In this document: positions 45,688-56,134 of the stretch, piece by piece
How positions within the stretch are numbered: the first letter of the stretch is position 1
Layout of the letters: the number at the start of each line of letters is the position of its first letter
Assembly (NCBI GenBank): GCA_964036315.1
Contig: OZ038492.1
Coordinates: 33,331,118 to 33,395,117 of the forward strand
Reading direction: 5' to 3'
Origin: Acanthosepion esculentum
Lineage: Eukaryota > Mollusca > Cephalopoda > Sepiida > Sepiidae
DNA: 64,000 nt
The notes under the pieces: model-generated
The model's input: the letters and a program-made list of their open reading frames with translations, nothing else
What the model was told of the DNA's origin: nothing
Database searches by the model: none
Position numbers and translations under genes: made by a program

Positions 45688-46608
45688 TCAAAGAATCGGT
45701 TTAGATCCTGATGAGGAAGACGATGGCCTCGCAAGACTTCCTCCTGTCGCGTCGTCCAAATCACCATTCGAGCCGTTGCCAGCAGTGTCAGAAACACCAT
45801 TCGTTTCACCCCAGAGTACGAGGGCGACACATTTGTCACACGCGTATGCGCGATCAATGGACACGAGCTTTTCGGGGGCGAGACGAGCCGTCAACTCGCC
45901 GACATGGTCCCATAAGTGGCGGACCCGGGAGCAATGGTAGAAGGCGTGCGAAGCCGTTTCTTCTAAACCAAGGCCACACCGTTCACAGTCTAGCAAATCC
46001 GCCAAGCCCCATATGAAGGCCTTGTCATTGAAAGGCAGCCGATTCCGAGCCAATCGCCAAGTAAGCGAAAACTCGGGATTACTGAGGTAATCTACCGCTA
46101 GCACCCAAGACCAGTAAGAGCGAAACTCATCCTCCGACGCGTCGAGCTGCTCACGTAGGGAATCCTTCGCGACCCCCTCCAGTAGAAGACGATAGAAGAC
46201 TTTCCTAGGCCGAGAAAGGTCACTGGACCGAGGAACAGCCAACAAGCCCAACCGACACTCGCGAAGGAAAGCCGATTGATCCCGGGGTTTACGATGGCGC
46301 TCAACCCGCGAGATGTGAGGGGGGCCGGTAGTAAGGAAAGGGAATGCGTCCCTAACAATCCCCGCCATAATCGAATCTGTCAATGCGCGGCGTAGGAAAG
46401 CCAGCCTCGAGGCGAGTTTGTGGCTCGCTAAGTGTGGTATTCCCATCTCCTCATGACACGAACGTTGTGCACAGACTCGTCTGTCGACCCGATTCCCGCG
46501 TCCCCTCCATAAAATGGAGGATAGCGAGCGCTCGAGCGGCTTCCGATGGTCGTTACAGAGGAAGTACGGACAATCGATAAAGGACAATCGGGAAAACGTA
46601 AGTGGCAC
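45688..46608 (-). pseudogene. LINE ORF2 C-terminal region (RT deleted)
   Basis: A frame of about 300 codons starts at a deletion joint. It contains SLSSILWRGRGNRVDRRVC, FSLTWRLARNRLPFNDKAF and then a Cys/His zinc-like segment, DCERCGLGLEETASHAFYHC, with SRVRHLWDHVGEL. This is the post-RT zf-RVT-type region of L1/Tx1-like ORF2 proteins. The RT palm, which should precede it, is missing between the 'YWKSNLSLLDRRD' linker (about 46680) and this frame. The region is GC-rich compared with the rest of the window, so the opposite strand also shows open frames. Confidence 0.75.
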
Positions 46609-46689
46609 ACGCCTCCGCCCTGCCCTTCACAGGCACAGTCCCGCCTGTCCAGTAAAGACAGATTGGACTTCCAGTAACCAGCCATTCTA

Positions 46690-47250
46690 GGCCTACGATC
46701 TAACGGCTGGCACAAACGAGTTTGTGGTCCGTATAGCCTACCCAGTGGAACGTGGGACAATCTAACAAATCTATGTCGGTTCCTCTAAATAACATTCTGT
46801 CAAGGTAGCTCACCACATTGTCACAAGGCCAGCTAAGAGCCCGCGTCCACATTTCCAGTCCAGGATGACATTCCAGTCCCCCATTAGAACTAGGCGCGTT
46901 GAATCCACCAGGAACGGCCCCAACTGCCGAAAAAACGAGACCCGCTCCTCCTGGTCGTTGGGCGCATAAACCGCAACGAACCACTTTTCACGGCAATATC
47001 GGCCACGATCAACCGGCCCTCGGCATCGGTATGCACAAGAGTCCGCTTCACGGGCAAAGAAACTCCTCTGGCATGCCGGTCCCCATATTCTGAATAAACG
47101 ACAAAGTCGCTCTCCAGCGCACACGCATCGACGCTGCAAACAAAGTGGGTCTCTTCGATCGCGGCAACATCCACGCCAAAGGACAAGAGATCCCGGAGCA
47201 GGCGGGCTGTCTTACCCCGATCCCTCAAGCCCTTCGCATTCAAAGTGGCT
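46690..47250 (-). pseudogene. LINE ORF2 AP-endonuclease domain
   Basis: From 47243 the minus strand reads MNAKGLRDRGKTARLLRDLL, then VDVAAIEETHF (catalytic Glu region), YAPNDQEERVSFFRQL and LVLMGDWNVILD (catalytic Asp-Asn). After a frame change it reads LDRMLFRGTDIDLLD and YTDHKLV (catalytic Asp-His). The order and spacing fit the AP-endonuclease that nicks target DNA. At least two frameshifts separate the pieces. All recognised active-site motifs survive individually. Confidence 0.75.
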
Positions 47251-47419
47251 ATCTTGACTTGCCATCTACCGAGTTTATATTAAGGCCCTCTTATATTTCG
47301 GCAAGCCCTTTTCCAATTTTTTCCTATCTACCTTGCATATTTCTTCTGGGCCAGGGAAATATTTTTCTTTTTCGCCTTCTTCTCCCTTGAAGGATGGGGA
47401 AGAAGTGAACGCATGAGGG

Positions 47420-48830
47420 AGTGTGGAGGCAGAACTAAGGGAAGATGTAGAGGGAGAGGGGGATGGAGCACGTGAAGGGGAGGAAGGGAGGCTCCTAACT
47501 TTGGGAACTATGACAGTTTCTTTAGGGAGAGCAGGAACGGATAGCGACCTGGTTTTAACTGCGCACTTGTCCGCTTTTCTTCTTTCGGAATGTCGTGGTT
47601 TTGTGCGTCATCTTCCCCTTCCTCTCTGCTCCTCTTTAAAGATGATGCACGAGGTGGAGGCATTTCCTCCACTTCCATCTCCACCTCCACCTCTGTGTTT
47701 GGCTGCTCATGTTGCTTCATGCTGCTGTTTTAGGGGTTGTTTCCCCTTTTGGGCCCCCTGTTGCTTTTTCTGTGGTTGCTTAGCCTGTTTCCCGCGGAAC
47801 CCCCTTGAGTTTCAACTGTTTGTCTAGCTTCCCGGGACTTTGTTTCTTCTGCTCATCCTTAGGCCGCTCCTGCGGTGGCCGCTGTTGATCTGAATCCTGC
47901 CGGGGTTTTTTTTTGGGGGGGGGGTTCTTGCCTTTCACCACCGTCCTCTCCCCATCAGACGCCTTCTCGGATGCTGTTGGTGTCACTTTTGCTGTCTCTG
48001 CTGCTGATGCCACAGTTTTTATTGCATTTGCAGTCGTTGTTGTTGGGTGGGGTGGTGGTTGCGAAGCCTTACCTGGGCACACTTTGGCCATGTGCCCAGA
48101 CACTCCACAATTCCAACAGTACGGCTTCCTTCCTTCCACAACTACCAGCATACGCCTGTCACGGCACAACAAGACATTTGGAATTTCTCCAAACGCCTGT
48201 CTTGTCAGCGTCACTTGCAGAATTATATCACCTGTAGCTATCCCAGTTTTGCTGATAACTGCGGCGACATCTTCTGGGCCATAGTTGGCATAAAGGCCCC
48301 TACCCTATCCGTAGAAATGTCCACGGGAACCCCATGTACCGTGATTTTGGTACGCCTGCTGCCCATGTACTCCGTCTGGAGTCTTACATTGCCAGTGGCC
48401 AGGGTGCTTCCAGCTAACTGCTTTGCTTCTTGCTCATTGGCTAGGAGAATTTCCCAAATGGCGATTGTTCTCCTGGCCAAGACTTTCGGTGCGATGTTCA
48501 GTTTTTTAAGAGTCTCTTCCATCATTTCCCTGCTGACTCCAATCAATTTCCGACTCTTCACGTCGGAAGTCAGCAGAGAAATTATTCTTGAGTTCACCGC
48601 ATCTAACGCCTCTGGAATAGTCAGGAACTCTGTCCCTTTGACATACTTGTCGTACTGTTTCGTTATTTTGCTGTAATAGGTCGCATCTTTCTTTTGTGGC
48701 CTGTTCTACACACAGGCTGTTGTTTTTGCTGGTGGCAAATTTTCCGTTTGCACCGTTTGGGACGGTGATGGTATTAGATTTTCTGCCTTGGGGATTTCCC
48801 CCCCCCCCACGGCAGCTAAACAAACAAAAG
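47420..48830 (-). pseudogene. LINE ORF1 (nucleic-acid-binding, CCHC)
   Basis: From about 48640 the minus strand encodes 'SREMMEETLKKLNIAPKVLA', 'ITVHGVPVDISTDRVGAFM', then after a frameshift near 48230 'VTLTRQAFGEIPNVLLCRD' and 'VVVEGRKPYCWNCGVSGHMAKVCPG'-type sequence. The zinc knuckle is C-x2-C-x4-H-x4-C. Lys/Glu- and Pro-rich tails follow to 47420. This is the ORF1 nucleoprotein that packages LINE RNA; the frameshift disables this copy. Confidence 0.75.
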
Positions 48831-49174
48831 TTCGCCTTTTTTTATATTTTTTCTTTTGAAGACAATAAATTAAACAAAAATCAAATCAAACAAGTGGAAA
48901 AGGAAAATGAAAAACACGTAAAAACTAAAACGGAAACAAAAACAATAATTCAAACGAAAAAGATATTAAAAACGTGGGGAGGGTAAATTTACAATGAAGA
49001 AATAAATAAATCCAAATACGTACAAAGAAATGGGGGGAAAAAAGAAAAAATCAAAACTTTACAAACATGAAAAAACCTAACCGTTCGTTTCAAAGGCTCG
49101 ACCTTCAATGAAAAAAGAAGCAATAATCAGACCACGCAACTTCAAAAACTGGGTTATTCGAAGCAAGGGTGGGG

Positions 49175-49413
49175 TTCTGACTGGTTCGAATCGATTCGGA
49201 CGCTTCTATTTATTGGGTGTTGGGTCTAAAAATCGGCTCAAATACGTTAGGCGCGAAAAGATATTTTCGCTTAAACTTGCTACAGTTTTAGAGGTCTGAG
49301 CCAATGAAATGTCTAGTTTGCTGAAACTAAGATGTTGATTGGTTAATAGGTGATTATTGGTGTAAAGTGCATTATCCCGGAGGGATGAAAGGTAGGTATG
49401 GACTATTCCATCA
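49175..49413 (-). repeat. 3' LTR of the gypsy element, proximal part
   Basis: It resumes at the duplicated ttctgact (49175-49182) and continues to the TG...CA boundary 'ccatca' at 49413, matching 55031-55255. Confidence 0.95.
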
Positions 49414-49435
49414 ATACCCCCCCCCCCCGATTAAT
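49414..49435 (-). other. polypurine tract of the gypsy element
   Basis: Directly inside the 3' LTR the minus strand has a run of about 13 G followed by 'tat', the expected position of the primer for plus-strand DNA synthesis. Confidence 0.6.
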
Positions 49436-49637
49436 AGTCATATCATTATGGGTATTAATATGTAAAATATGTCTTGAATTTAGCAAGCCAATGAACGTGC
49501 CTACCCGACCTGGTACGGGTAGATGGATTTGCTTCCGAGTCAGCTGCTGGAAATGGTTATGTGCTGGAAGGTTCTGGATGTGTCGTATAAGGAGTGGTCA
49601 AAGGCTTGCCATCATGCTGTATATATGCAGGTTTCAA

Positions 49638-50740
49638 CTAGTCGATACTGACCGTGTTATGTTTCCCCGCAAGGTCTCTGACGAAGTACTTTGATGTGCA
49701 AGAAATGGCCGGGTAAGGTCCTGTATAACTAGGTGTGAGAGGCTTATGGACCGTATCTCTGCGGAGTAAAACATACTCTGCCTGGTGCAGGTCTGCAAGA
49801 ACGTAATAAGGTTTTTGATATGCCCGTGTTGGGGTGTATATGACGTCAGTCATTTTTTGTTTGAGGTCACTGCCGAAATTACTGGAAGGGATATTATCGG
49901 TGGTATTGTTGAAAATTTGTCCGGGCAAAGTTAAGGGCGTTCCGAAGACTAATTCTGCACTGGTGCATTTTAGATCTTGTTTGACAGTGTTATGCAAAGC
50001 GAGCATAACGAAAGGCAGCTTGTCTACCCATGTGCGGCCGTTTGTAGATGCCGTGAGCGCATATTTGAGCTGTCTGTGGAACCTTTCCACTGGTCCGTTG
50101 GCACAAGGGTGGTACGCCGTGGTAGAGGTATGCTTAAATCCCAATAAATTCGTGAATTCGCTGAACAGTGTGGGTTGGAACTGCGGACACCTATCAGTGG
50201 TAATTACCGAAGGGTATCTAAATATGGTAATCCAGTTAGTAAAGATTGCGTTAGCTACTGCTTCAGCTGTTATGGATGGAAGAGGTATGGCTACTGGCCA
50301 GCGCGTGAAGCGATCTATGATAGTGAGTATGCATTCGTAGCCGCGTGTAGGATTGGGAAAAGTTGATGCAGGTGCTTTGGTGTGTCTGCTTATCTTGGTT
50401 GCTTGGCAACGTAGGTACGTGCGGGACCACTGTTTAATATCAGTTGCCACACCGGGCCAGACGAATCTGTCCGATATGGTCCGCAACGTTGCCTTAGCGC
50501 CGGGGTGACCTTGGGAATGAAAGTGATCGAATATTGGACGTCGCATTGCTGGCGGTATGTAAGGGGGTGGATTGCCCCGTGATGACGTCACAGTATACAG
50601 ATTTATCCGTAAACGGAAGTGGTCTTTTCTCGATCTGTAAGGAAGTGTCAGATCGGACGGTTGAGAATGTTTCATCATTTAGCTGTTCGTCTGTTAAAGA
50701 GTCAAAATTGAGTGTAGCAGGTTGAATGGTATTGAGGGTT
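49638..50740 (-). pseudogene. gypsy integrase
   Basis: The minus strand, from the LTR insertion down, carries the connection region and then the zinc domain (FDHFHSQGHPG, then TYLRCQATKI where the first Cys of C-x2-C is Tyr). The core reads 'TFPNPTRGYECILTIIDRFT', 'SVITTDRCPQF' (second catalytic Asp) and 'GPVERFHRQL' (catalytic Glu), followed by a C-terminal region ('YTGPYPAI'). Relatives have about 18 extra residues between 'TFPNP' and 'RGY', including the first catalytic Asp (xHIDxVGPLP). An in-frame deletion has removed it, so the enzyme cannot be active though the frame is open for 346 codons. Confidence 0.85.
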
Positions 50741-51477
50741 TGTCGCGGCCGCCATTAGCCGCTTCCTAGTAAAATGACCTTGACCTTCACAACCCCTGGT
50801 CTCGCTGATTTAAGTCAAGCAGCATGCGAGAAACTGGACGACCGGCCAATATCGTTGAGTCTAAAACAGTGCCTCGTGAGTATCGGATTAGGCAGGGCTT
50901 CTCAAACATTGAACAACATTGGGATTAATTTAATATTTACGGTTTTCTACTCCCTCTAGCCAGGGAGTACTTGAACAAATCGTTTCACATATTGTTAGCC
51001 TCGTTTTTCGTCCAAATTCACGCTGCTTAGGGATTCACGCTGTTTAGGGACTCCACCTTCGTCAAGTGCTACCCTTCGGCACGATCCCGTCTCTGCGGTT
51101 GATCCGCCCGGGAAGTCGTATCGCTTCTCTGACTAGGCCCTGTTTAGGGACTCGTCCTAACCGAACCTCCGTACGTCTTCGACCAACCAGCTACTGCCAG
51201 CTCTACCCATCCGACAGTCGACCAGCTACCACCGCGACCAACTCTACACCCGTGTCGCCGATACAACCGAACCAACTTCCCTAAAGGAATCCAGTCTTAA
51301 CAGACCCGACGCCGATACAACACGCTTCTCCAAAGTACACTCTTGTACACTTTGGATAAATAAATTCGACGTTTATTGTTTCATAAACCCCCGCCTTTGT
51401 CCTCTAATTGTCTTAGCTGTTTCTCACCTTCTCTTCTATAAACTTGCGGGGGCGACATTCTTATCGGCCCCGCAACA
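50741..51477 (+). mobile_element. foreign solo LTR nested in gypsy pol
   Basis: 737 bp starting TGTCGCGGCCG and ending CGGCCCCGCAACA, with an exact 4-bp target duplication ggtt (50737-50740; 51478-51481). AATAAA at 51360 suggests the plus orientation. It is GC-richer than its host and unrelated to the host LTR. pol coding resumes on the other side. It lies exactly between RNase H and integrase. Confidence 0.9.
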
Positions 51478-51481
51478 GGTT

Positions 51482-51942
51482 GTACGAGATAACGCATCGG
51501 CCACTGTGTTGCTGCTGCCTTTGACGTAGCGGATATCCGAGGTAAATTGTCCTATATAGTCCATATAGCAAATTTCACGAGGATTATGCTTCTCGGATTT
51601 TGCGTGTAGAGAATACGTCAATGGTTTGTGGTCGGTAAATATTGTGAAGTCACGTCCTTCTAGTATATGACGATACTGCCCGATGGCCAGGCACGCTGCC
51701 AACAGCTCGCGTGAGAAGGTACTATACTTCATCTGTGCCGAGTTGAGTTTAAGAGAAAAGAATGAGAGCGGTTTCTCAATTCCGTTAATAACTTGGTGGA
51801 GAACTGCGCCGATTGTGCTAGACGATGCGTCAGCGGCGAGAGTCAGTTTTGCGTCATCCGAGGATGTTATGTAAGACAACTTAACACAATTCTGTAATGC
51901 TTGCTTAGCGGCATTGAAAGAATATATCTCATCTGCAGACAA
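51482..51942 (-). pseudogene. gypsy RNase H
   Basis: The frame shows all four acidic positions of retroelement RNase H: Asp in LTLAADASSSTIGAVLHQ, Glu in FSRELLAAC, Asp in FTIFTDHKPLTY and Asp in VADALSR. It is cut at 51481 by the inserted solo LTR; residues after ALSRTT in this frame belong to the insertion. Up to that point the domain has no stop. Confidence 0.85.
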
Positions 51943-52840
51943 AATAATTTTTGGGTTCTTTTTTATGCTTAGATAAGAGATTCGTCAAAGGTAGTAGTAT
52001 GGTAGCACAATTGTTGATAAATTGACGATAAAAGTTAATCATTCCCAAAAATCTTCTAAGTTGACGTAGGGCGGAAGGTGATGGAAAATCAATAATAGCT
52101 TTTACTTTTTGGTCCAAGGGAGTTAACCCATGTTTGTCGATTACGTGACCAAGAAAAGTCAGGCTAAGGACAGCGAATATGCATTTTTCAATGTTTAATT
52201 TTAAGCCGTAATGTTGCAAGCGTTGAAAAACTGGTTATTAATACGTCATCGATATAGGTGTAAGTGTAGGATAGTCCGCGAAGGACTTCATCAATGAGTT
52301 TTTGAAATGACTGAGCTGCGTTGCGCAAACCGAATGGCATTCTGGTAAATTCATATAAGCCAAAGGGAGTTGTTATTTCTGTCTTTGGGATGTCGGATTG
52401 CTCAATCGGAATTTGGAAAAATGCTTTCCGCAGATCCAACTGGGCGAAGACCGTGACGCCTTCTAGCAATAGGGCAATAGGGCAAAATCTTTGATGTGGG
52501 GGATTGGATATTTATCCGGGATGGTTTGGGCATTTAGTAGCCTATAATCCCCGCACGAACGCCAGTTGTGAGCATCGGCCTTTGGGACCATGTGGAGCAG
52601 AGTAGCGTAAGGACTAGAGGATGGTCTGATTATGCCCAGTTTGAGCATATTGTCAAACTCGTCCTTAGATACCCGTAATTTGTTAGGGTGTAGACGACAC
52701 GGTTGAGCATGAACTGGGGGTCCAGTCATTTTTATGGTATGAGTGGCATTTTGGGTGATAGGCTCTGCATATGTAAATGGTGATAACAAAGATTTGTATT
52801 TCTGTAGTAATTTTTCGAAGCCATTTGCTTTGGGTATCAA
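51929..52840 (-). pseudogene. gypsy reverse transcriptase
   Basis: The minus strand has RT motifs in order: '[20 protein letters not shown]', '[15 protein letters not shown]' and '[12 protein letters not shown]'. A frameshift follows, then '[16 protein letters not shown]', '[20 protein letters not shown]' and the catalytic box 'YTYIDDVLI', then thumb 'FLGHVIDKHGLTPL' and 'LRRFLGMINFYRQF'. The first frameshift is an 8-bp tandem duplication (aatagggc twice, about 52470-52485). After the catalytic box about 15 residues are missing before '[13 protein letters not shown]'. The catalytic Asp pair is intact. Confidence 0.85.
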
Positions 52841-53001
52841 AGCTGTTAAACCAATTGTAGAGTGCCTTGATGTTAATCCGCGGTGCTGTAGATTCGTACG
52901 TGCGTCAGTAAGCGTACGCGAAGATAAGTCAACGGATAGATCATAATGTGCTAAAAATCTGCGCCTAGGATTGGCATTTCAACATCGGTGATTGTGAAGG
53001 T

Positions 53002-53325
53002 CTAGACGAATTCCTTTCGTAATCCAATGTTGAGTGACATGACTCGCTCGCCATAGGTGCTAATTGATGTGCCGTTAGCGGCCTGTAATTTTAATGAAGC
53101 TTCCTTGGATGATATTGTTGATTTGTCGCAATTTTTGAACGGTACGACGCTGACTTGTGCATCGGTGTCGAACAAAAAATTAATGTTGCTGTTTCGGTCA
53201 CAAATGTAGAACAGGCGGTTTTTATTGTCATCCCTGGCAGCCAACGCCTTCAATGGTTGCCAAGCAGGTCGTTTCCCTGTAAGTCTGTTGGGAATGTGTT
53301 TCGGAAAGCACATGGAGGCTGGCAC
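53002..53325 (-). pseudogene. gypsy aspartic protease
   Basis: This frame follows the zinc motif after a frame change. It contains NRLFYICDRNSNINFLFDTD and AQVSVVPF. Retroelement proteases have D-T-G at the active site; here it is D-T-D, so the flap-side Gly is lost. The second hydrophobic-Gly element (NGTSISTYGERVMSLNIG) is present. The enzyme would have matured the Gag-Pol polyprotein. Confidence 0.75.
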
Positions 53326-53329
53326 TTCC

Positions 53330-53400
53330 TAGCGCGCGCACCAAACACCTCGTGGTACCAGCAATTACCATGTTGACGGTGACGGGGGCGGGGCGACGCG
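53330..53400 (-). pseudogene. gag CHCC zinc motif
   Basis: The minus strand reads CWYHEVFGARARKCQPPC, a C-x2-H-x9-C-x3-C motif. The usual retroviral knuckle is CCHC; the Cys-His-Cys-Cys order is a known trait of CsRn1-group gag. All four ligands are intact. Confidence 0.75.
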
Positions 53401-53527
53401 ACGCTGAACGCGGTCTACGATTATGGTGCCGGGCAATTGAATTGTTCCGACTTCTTCTAGGCTTGTTTTGAATTTCATCAAGCCGTAGAGAGAGATTTTG
53501 TAGCTCTGATGTCAGAAGTTGTAATCT

Positions 53528-54083
53528 TTAATTGAAATCCGGAATGAGGTCGTCTGACGGGCTTACGGAGGAGACTTGCCAAGTTGGTGTGGTGTCTGAT
53601 ATTTTGTCGGCAATCACTGTTAACTTCTGGATGTCAACCTCATCTGTGAGCGCGGATAATATTCGTACAACTTCAGGTTGTAGCTTATCCAGCCACATCT
53701 GTTTCAGGACAGTGTCAGACATGTCGTTGTTGCCGAGTAAAGATTGCATTCGGCGCAAGAATTAAGATGGTTTGCTAGTTCCTAAGGTTAAATTTGTCAG
53801 AAGATCCTTTATTCTACGTTCTTCTGAACAACCTGTGCGGTGCAATATGGTTTGCCTGAGTACTTCATATGGCTTGTCAGTCGGAACGTTTGTGAGAATA
53901 TCTGCAGCTACCTCTGCAGGTATTTTTTCAACGACGAAGGCAAACTTCGATTGCTGCGATGTGATGTGTCGAGCTTGGAATATCGCATCGAGTTGTATAA
54001 ACCACGTTTGTGCGTTGGAATTGCATGCAGGCAATTTATGCTAGTCTTATTGCAGCCTCAGTCTGGGGAATCGGTTCAGCCAT
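53528..54083 (-). pseudogene. gypsy gag (capsid region)
   Basis: The likely start ATG is at 54083-54081 (MAEPIPQTEAA). A frameshift near 54040 leads into NAQTWFIQLDAIFQARHI, VEKIPAEVAADIL, LRQTILHRTGCSEERRI and, past a TAA at 53762-53764, LRRMQSLLGNNDMSDTVLKQ and MWLDKLQPEVVRIL. The order matches the capsid of CsRn1-type elements, where the codon at the TAA is Gln (CAA). Two lesions, a frameshift and a nonsense change, make the gag inactive. Capsid forms the particle in which reverse transcription occurs. Confidence 0.8.
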
Positions 54084-54168
54084 GTCGATTCAATGTAATT
54101 TTGGAGGGAAAACAAAAAGATTTCGCGCCTTTTTTTTGTTTTGTGTTAGATCAGTTCTCGCTATGCAA

Positions 54169-54440
54169 AACGTCAACGGTCATTAATTTTGTTAACGCCG
54201 TCGGTTTCACTATTTTTTGGTTGGATCAGACTTGAACGTTGGTAGTCACCGATTTTGTTGATGTAGATGTAAACGTTGGTAGTCATCAAATTTTGTTTGC
54301 TGTTAACGTCGGGGTTATAAATTTTGTAGGAACGTCGGGGTTACCAATTTTGTAGGAACGTCGGGGTTACCAATTTTGTAGGAACGTCGAAGTTACCAAT
54401 TTTGTAGTTGATTTAAACGCCAGTGGTCACCAATTTTGTT
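54169..54440 (-). repeat. primer-binding-site ladder next to the 5' LTR
   Basis: Nine PBS-like units lie between the 5' LTR and gag. Three consecutive 26-bp units (54305-54330, 54331-54356, 54357-54382) read aacgtcggggttacca + attttgtagg on the plus strand. Two are identical and the first has small changes. Diverged units begin at 54169, 54193, 54234, 54272, 54383 and 54416. The unit at 54416 touches the LTR, in the normal PBS place (TGG at 54432 on the minus strand). aacgtcggggttacca differs by one base from the 3' end of animal tRNA-Trp over the 15 compared positions. Confidence 0.85.
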
Positions 54441-55255
54441 GCAGACTGGCGAATGTGTTTTAAGATATCAGAAGGGTTAGTGTTCTTAGACATTCATCCA
54501 CAATAAATTAGGAAACAGGAATATTGAAGGCAAATCATTCAAGAGGAATCAAAGTGAAAACAACATAATTAAAAGTTTAACAATAACATTGATTTATATA
54601 AAATTAACATACACAATTAAGTCCGATATTGTTGGACAAGTGTGAATGGTTGAATATAATTATGTAGTGTATTTATGCCAAGTTTCAGTGTGTGCGAAAC
54701 TGTTACTAAGGTTTGTGTGAAATTAAACAAAGTGTTTGGTCGTGTACAAAAATGTCTTTTGTGAGAGTTTAGTCAATAGTGTGTATGCGTATGTTTGTTT
54801 AAATTAATATCCAAAGTTGGTAAGAGTTGTGTACCTTTAGTTGTTTTGGTGTTTGATTGAATGTTTACGAATACTTATTTAGTAGTGTGTTATTTCACTT
54901 TCTTTAGTATCGCAAGCAATTGTTCCTGGGAGAGCGAAATGCTGTTTGTTGAGTCAGAGAAGTTTGCGCGGGAAAAGTGTAATTGGTCAAAGTTTTGACT
55001 AGCGTGGATTAGTTTGGCATCTCTCCAGGGTGAATTTCTGACTGGTTCGAATCGATTTGGACGCTTCTATTTATTGAGTTTTGGGTCAAAAATCGGCTCA
55101 AAAATGTTACGCGCGAAAAGATATTCGCGCTTAAACTTGCTACAGTTTTAGAGGTCTAGTTTGCTGAAACTAAGATGCTGATTGGTTAATAGGTGATTAT
55201 TGGTGTAAAGTGCATTATTCCGGAGGGGTGAAAGGTAGGTTGGACTATTCCATCA
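54437..55255 (-). repeat. 5' LTR of the gypsy element
   Basis: 819 bp, TGATGGAATAG...CTGCAACA on the minus strand. It aligns from end to end with the two parts of the 3' LTR, differing by scattered substitutions and small indels. A TATA-like 'caataaatag' stands near 55067. Confidence 0.95.
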
Positions 55256-56130
55256 CATTGACGAAAGCAGTGTTATTGGACGTAGTGAGGTGCATCACAA
55301 TATTGAATAACTCGTTCTATTTGTTTTGTTCGAACGAACCTATTTGGCCTAATATTCTAAGTTATCTAAATTCGCACGAGTTACTGACAGTGCTTAAGTT
55401 TATGAGTAAAGCATTCTGACACAAAGGTCTATTCCTTCAAATTAATGCAAAAACAATCTTTTGATAAGGAAATACAATGTCTTGAGAACCCTCTCGACAA
55501 AGAGACTCCGAGTTTAGTTAAGTATTTAAAGTTTAAACATATTGATGGATAAAAAAAGGGATTCATTCGTTCCTGTGGGAGAATTGCTAAGCGGATATGT
55601 GTATCAGTTTGAAGATGTTAATTCATCCTATACTAGCAGTATACTTTGTCTTTGACCGGGTCTTTCATTACTGGGAATTTTTCCGTTCAATTGGGACAGT
55701 TTAAGTTTTAAACTTTAAAGTCAGCCCACCCGAAAATCAATATTAATAACAACATTTGGGTGCAACTGTGGCACATCCCCAAATGGGGTTGGGTAACAAT
55801 TTGAAGGGGGGGCTGAAAAGAGAACTGTATAATAATAAATATTATTGTAATAATTTAGACTATTTAATTTATTTTTTATTAAAGTTTTTTATGAAATATA
55901 TATCCTATAGTAAATAGCAAAACGTTGCTGAGAGTTATAATGGACAGGAGGTAGTGGAGAGCCATTGTCGCCAACAATTTGGACTCAAAACCGGCACTGA
56001 AGAATTATCTATCAAACAAAAAAAATTCATCGAAATCGGATGAAAACTGTGGAGATGCATAAACAACATCCGATCACACACACAGTTTTTGAGAATTATA
56101 GATATAGATTACTGTCTAGAAGTCACCCTT
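55256..56130. other. non-coding stretch with a LINE scrap
   Basis: Mostly unassigned. At 55915-55985 'aaaacgttgctgagagttataatggacaggaggtagtggagagccat' corresponds to the last residues of the RTE-like LINE tail seen at 40450-40500. Confidence 0.4.
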
Positions 56131-56134
56131 TACC

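Larger units (their letters stand above)
44899..49174 (-). mobile_element. L1/Tx1-like LINE nested in the gypsy 3' LTR
   Basis: A 4.3-kb insertion is flanked by an 8-bp duplication of LTR sequence, ttctgact (44891-44898 and 49175-49182). On the minus strand the order is 5' UTR, ORF1 with zinc knuckle, ORF2 endonuclease, a deletion removing the RT, an ORF2 C-terminal zinc-binding region and a 3' UTR. The 3' UTR ends cggccttgtgccata + attgtatttttt. The long UTR regions (44899-45687 and 48830-49174) contain no further frame. Confidence 0.85.
44263..55255 (-). mobile_element. Ty3/gypsy retrotransposon, CsRn1-type, with nested insertions
   Basis: Both LTRs are present with TG...CA ends. The 5' LTR is 54437-55255. 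The 3' LTR is split into 44263-44898 and 49183-49413 by a LINE. Between them, on the minus strand, are a PBS region, gag, protease, RT, RNase H, integrase and a G-run as polypurine tract. The CHCC gag motif and the tRNA-Trp-like PBS place it in the CsRn1 group. pol is also interrupted by a foreign solo LTR (50741-51477). Stops, frameshifts and a catalytic deletion make it inactive. The flanks (cagt/catt) do not give an exact target duplication. Confidence 0.9.

Noticed and set aside
45711..48676. Several plus-strand frames of 80-210 codons in 45.7-48.7 kb
   Set aside because: They are shadows of the GC-rich LINE ORF1/ORF2 on the minus strand.
54305..54382. The 26-bp tandem repeats considered as a CRISPR-like array
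   Set aside because: There are no unique spacers; the units are directly adjacent, in a eukaryotic retroelement leader, and match a tRNA-Trp primer site.
44259..55259. Target duplication for the whole gypsy element
   Set aside because: The flanks cagt and catt agree at only three of four bases, so no exact duplication is claimed.
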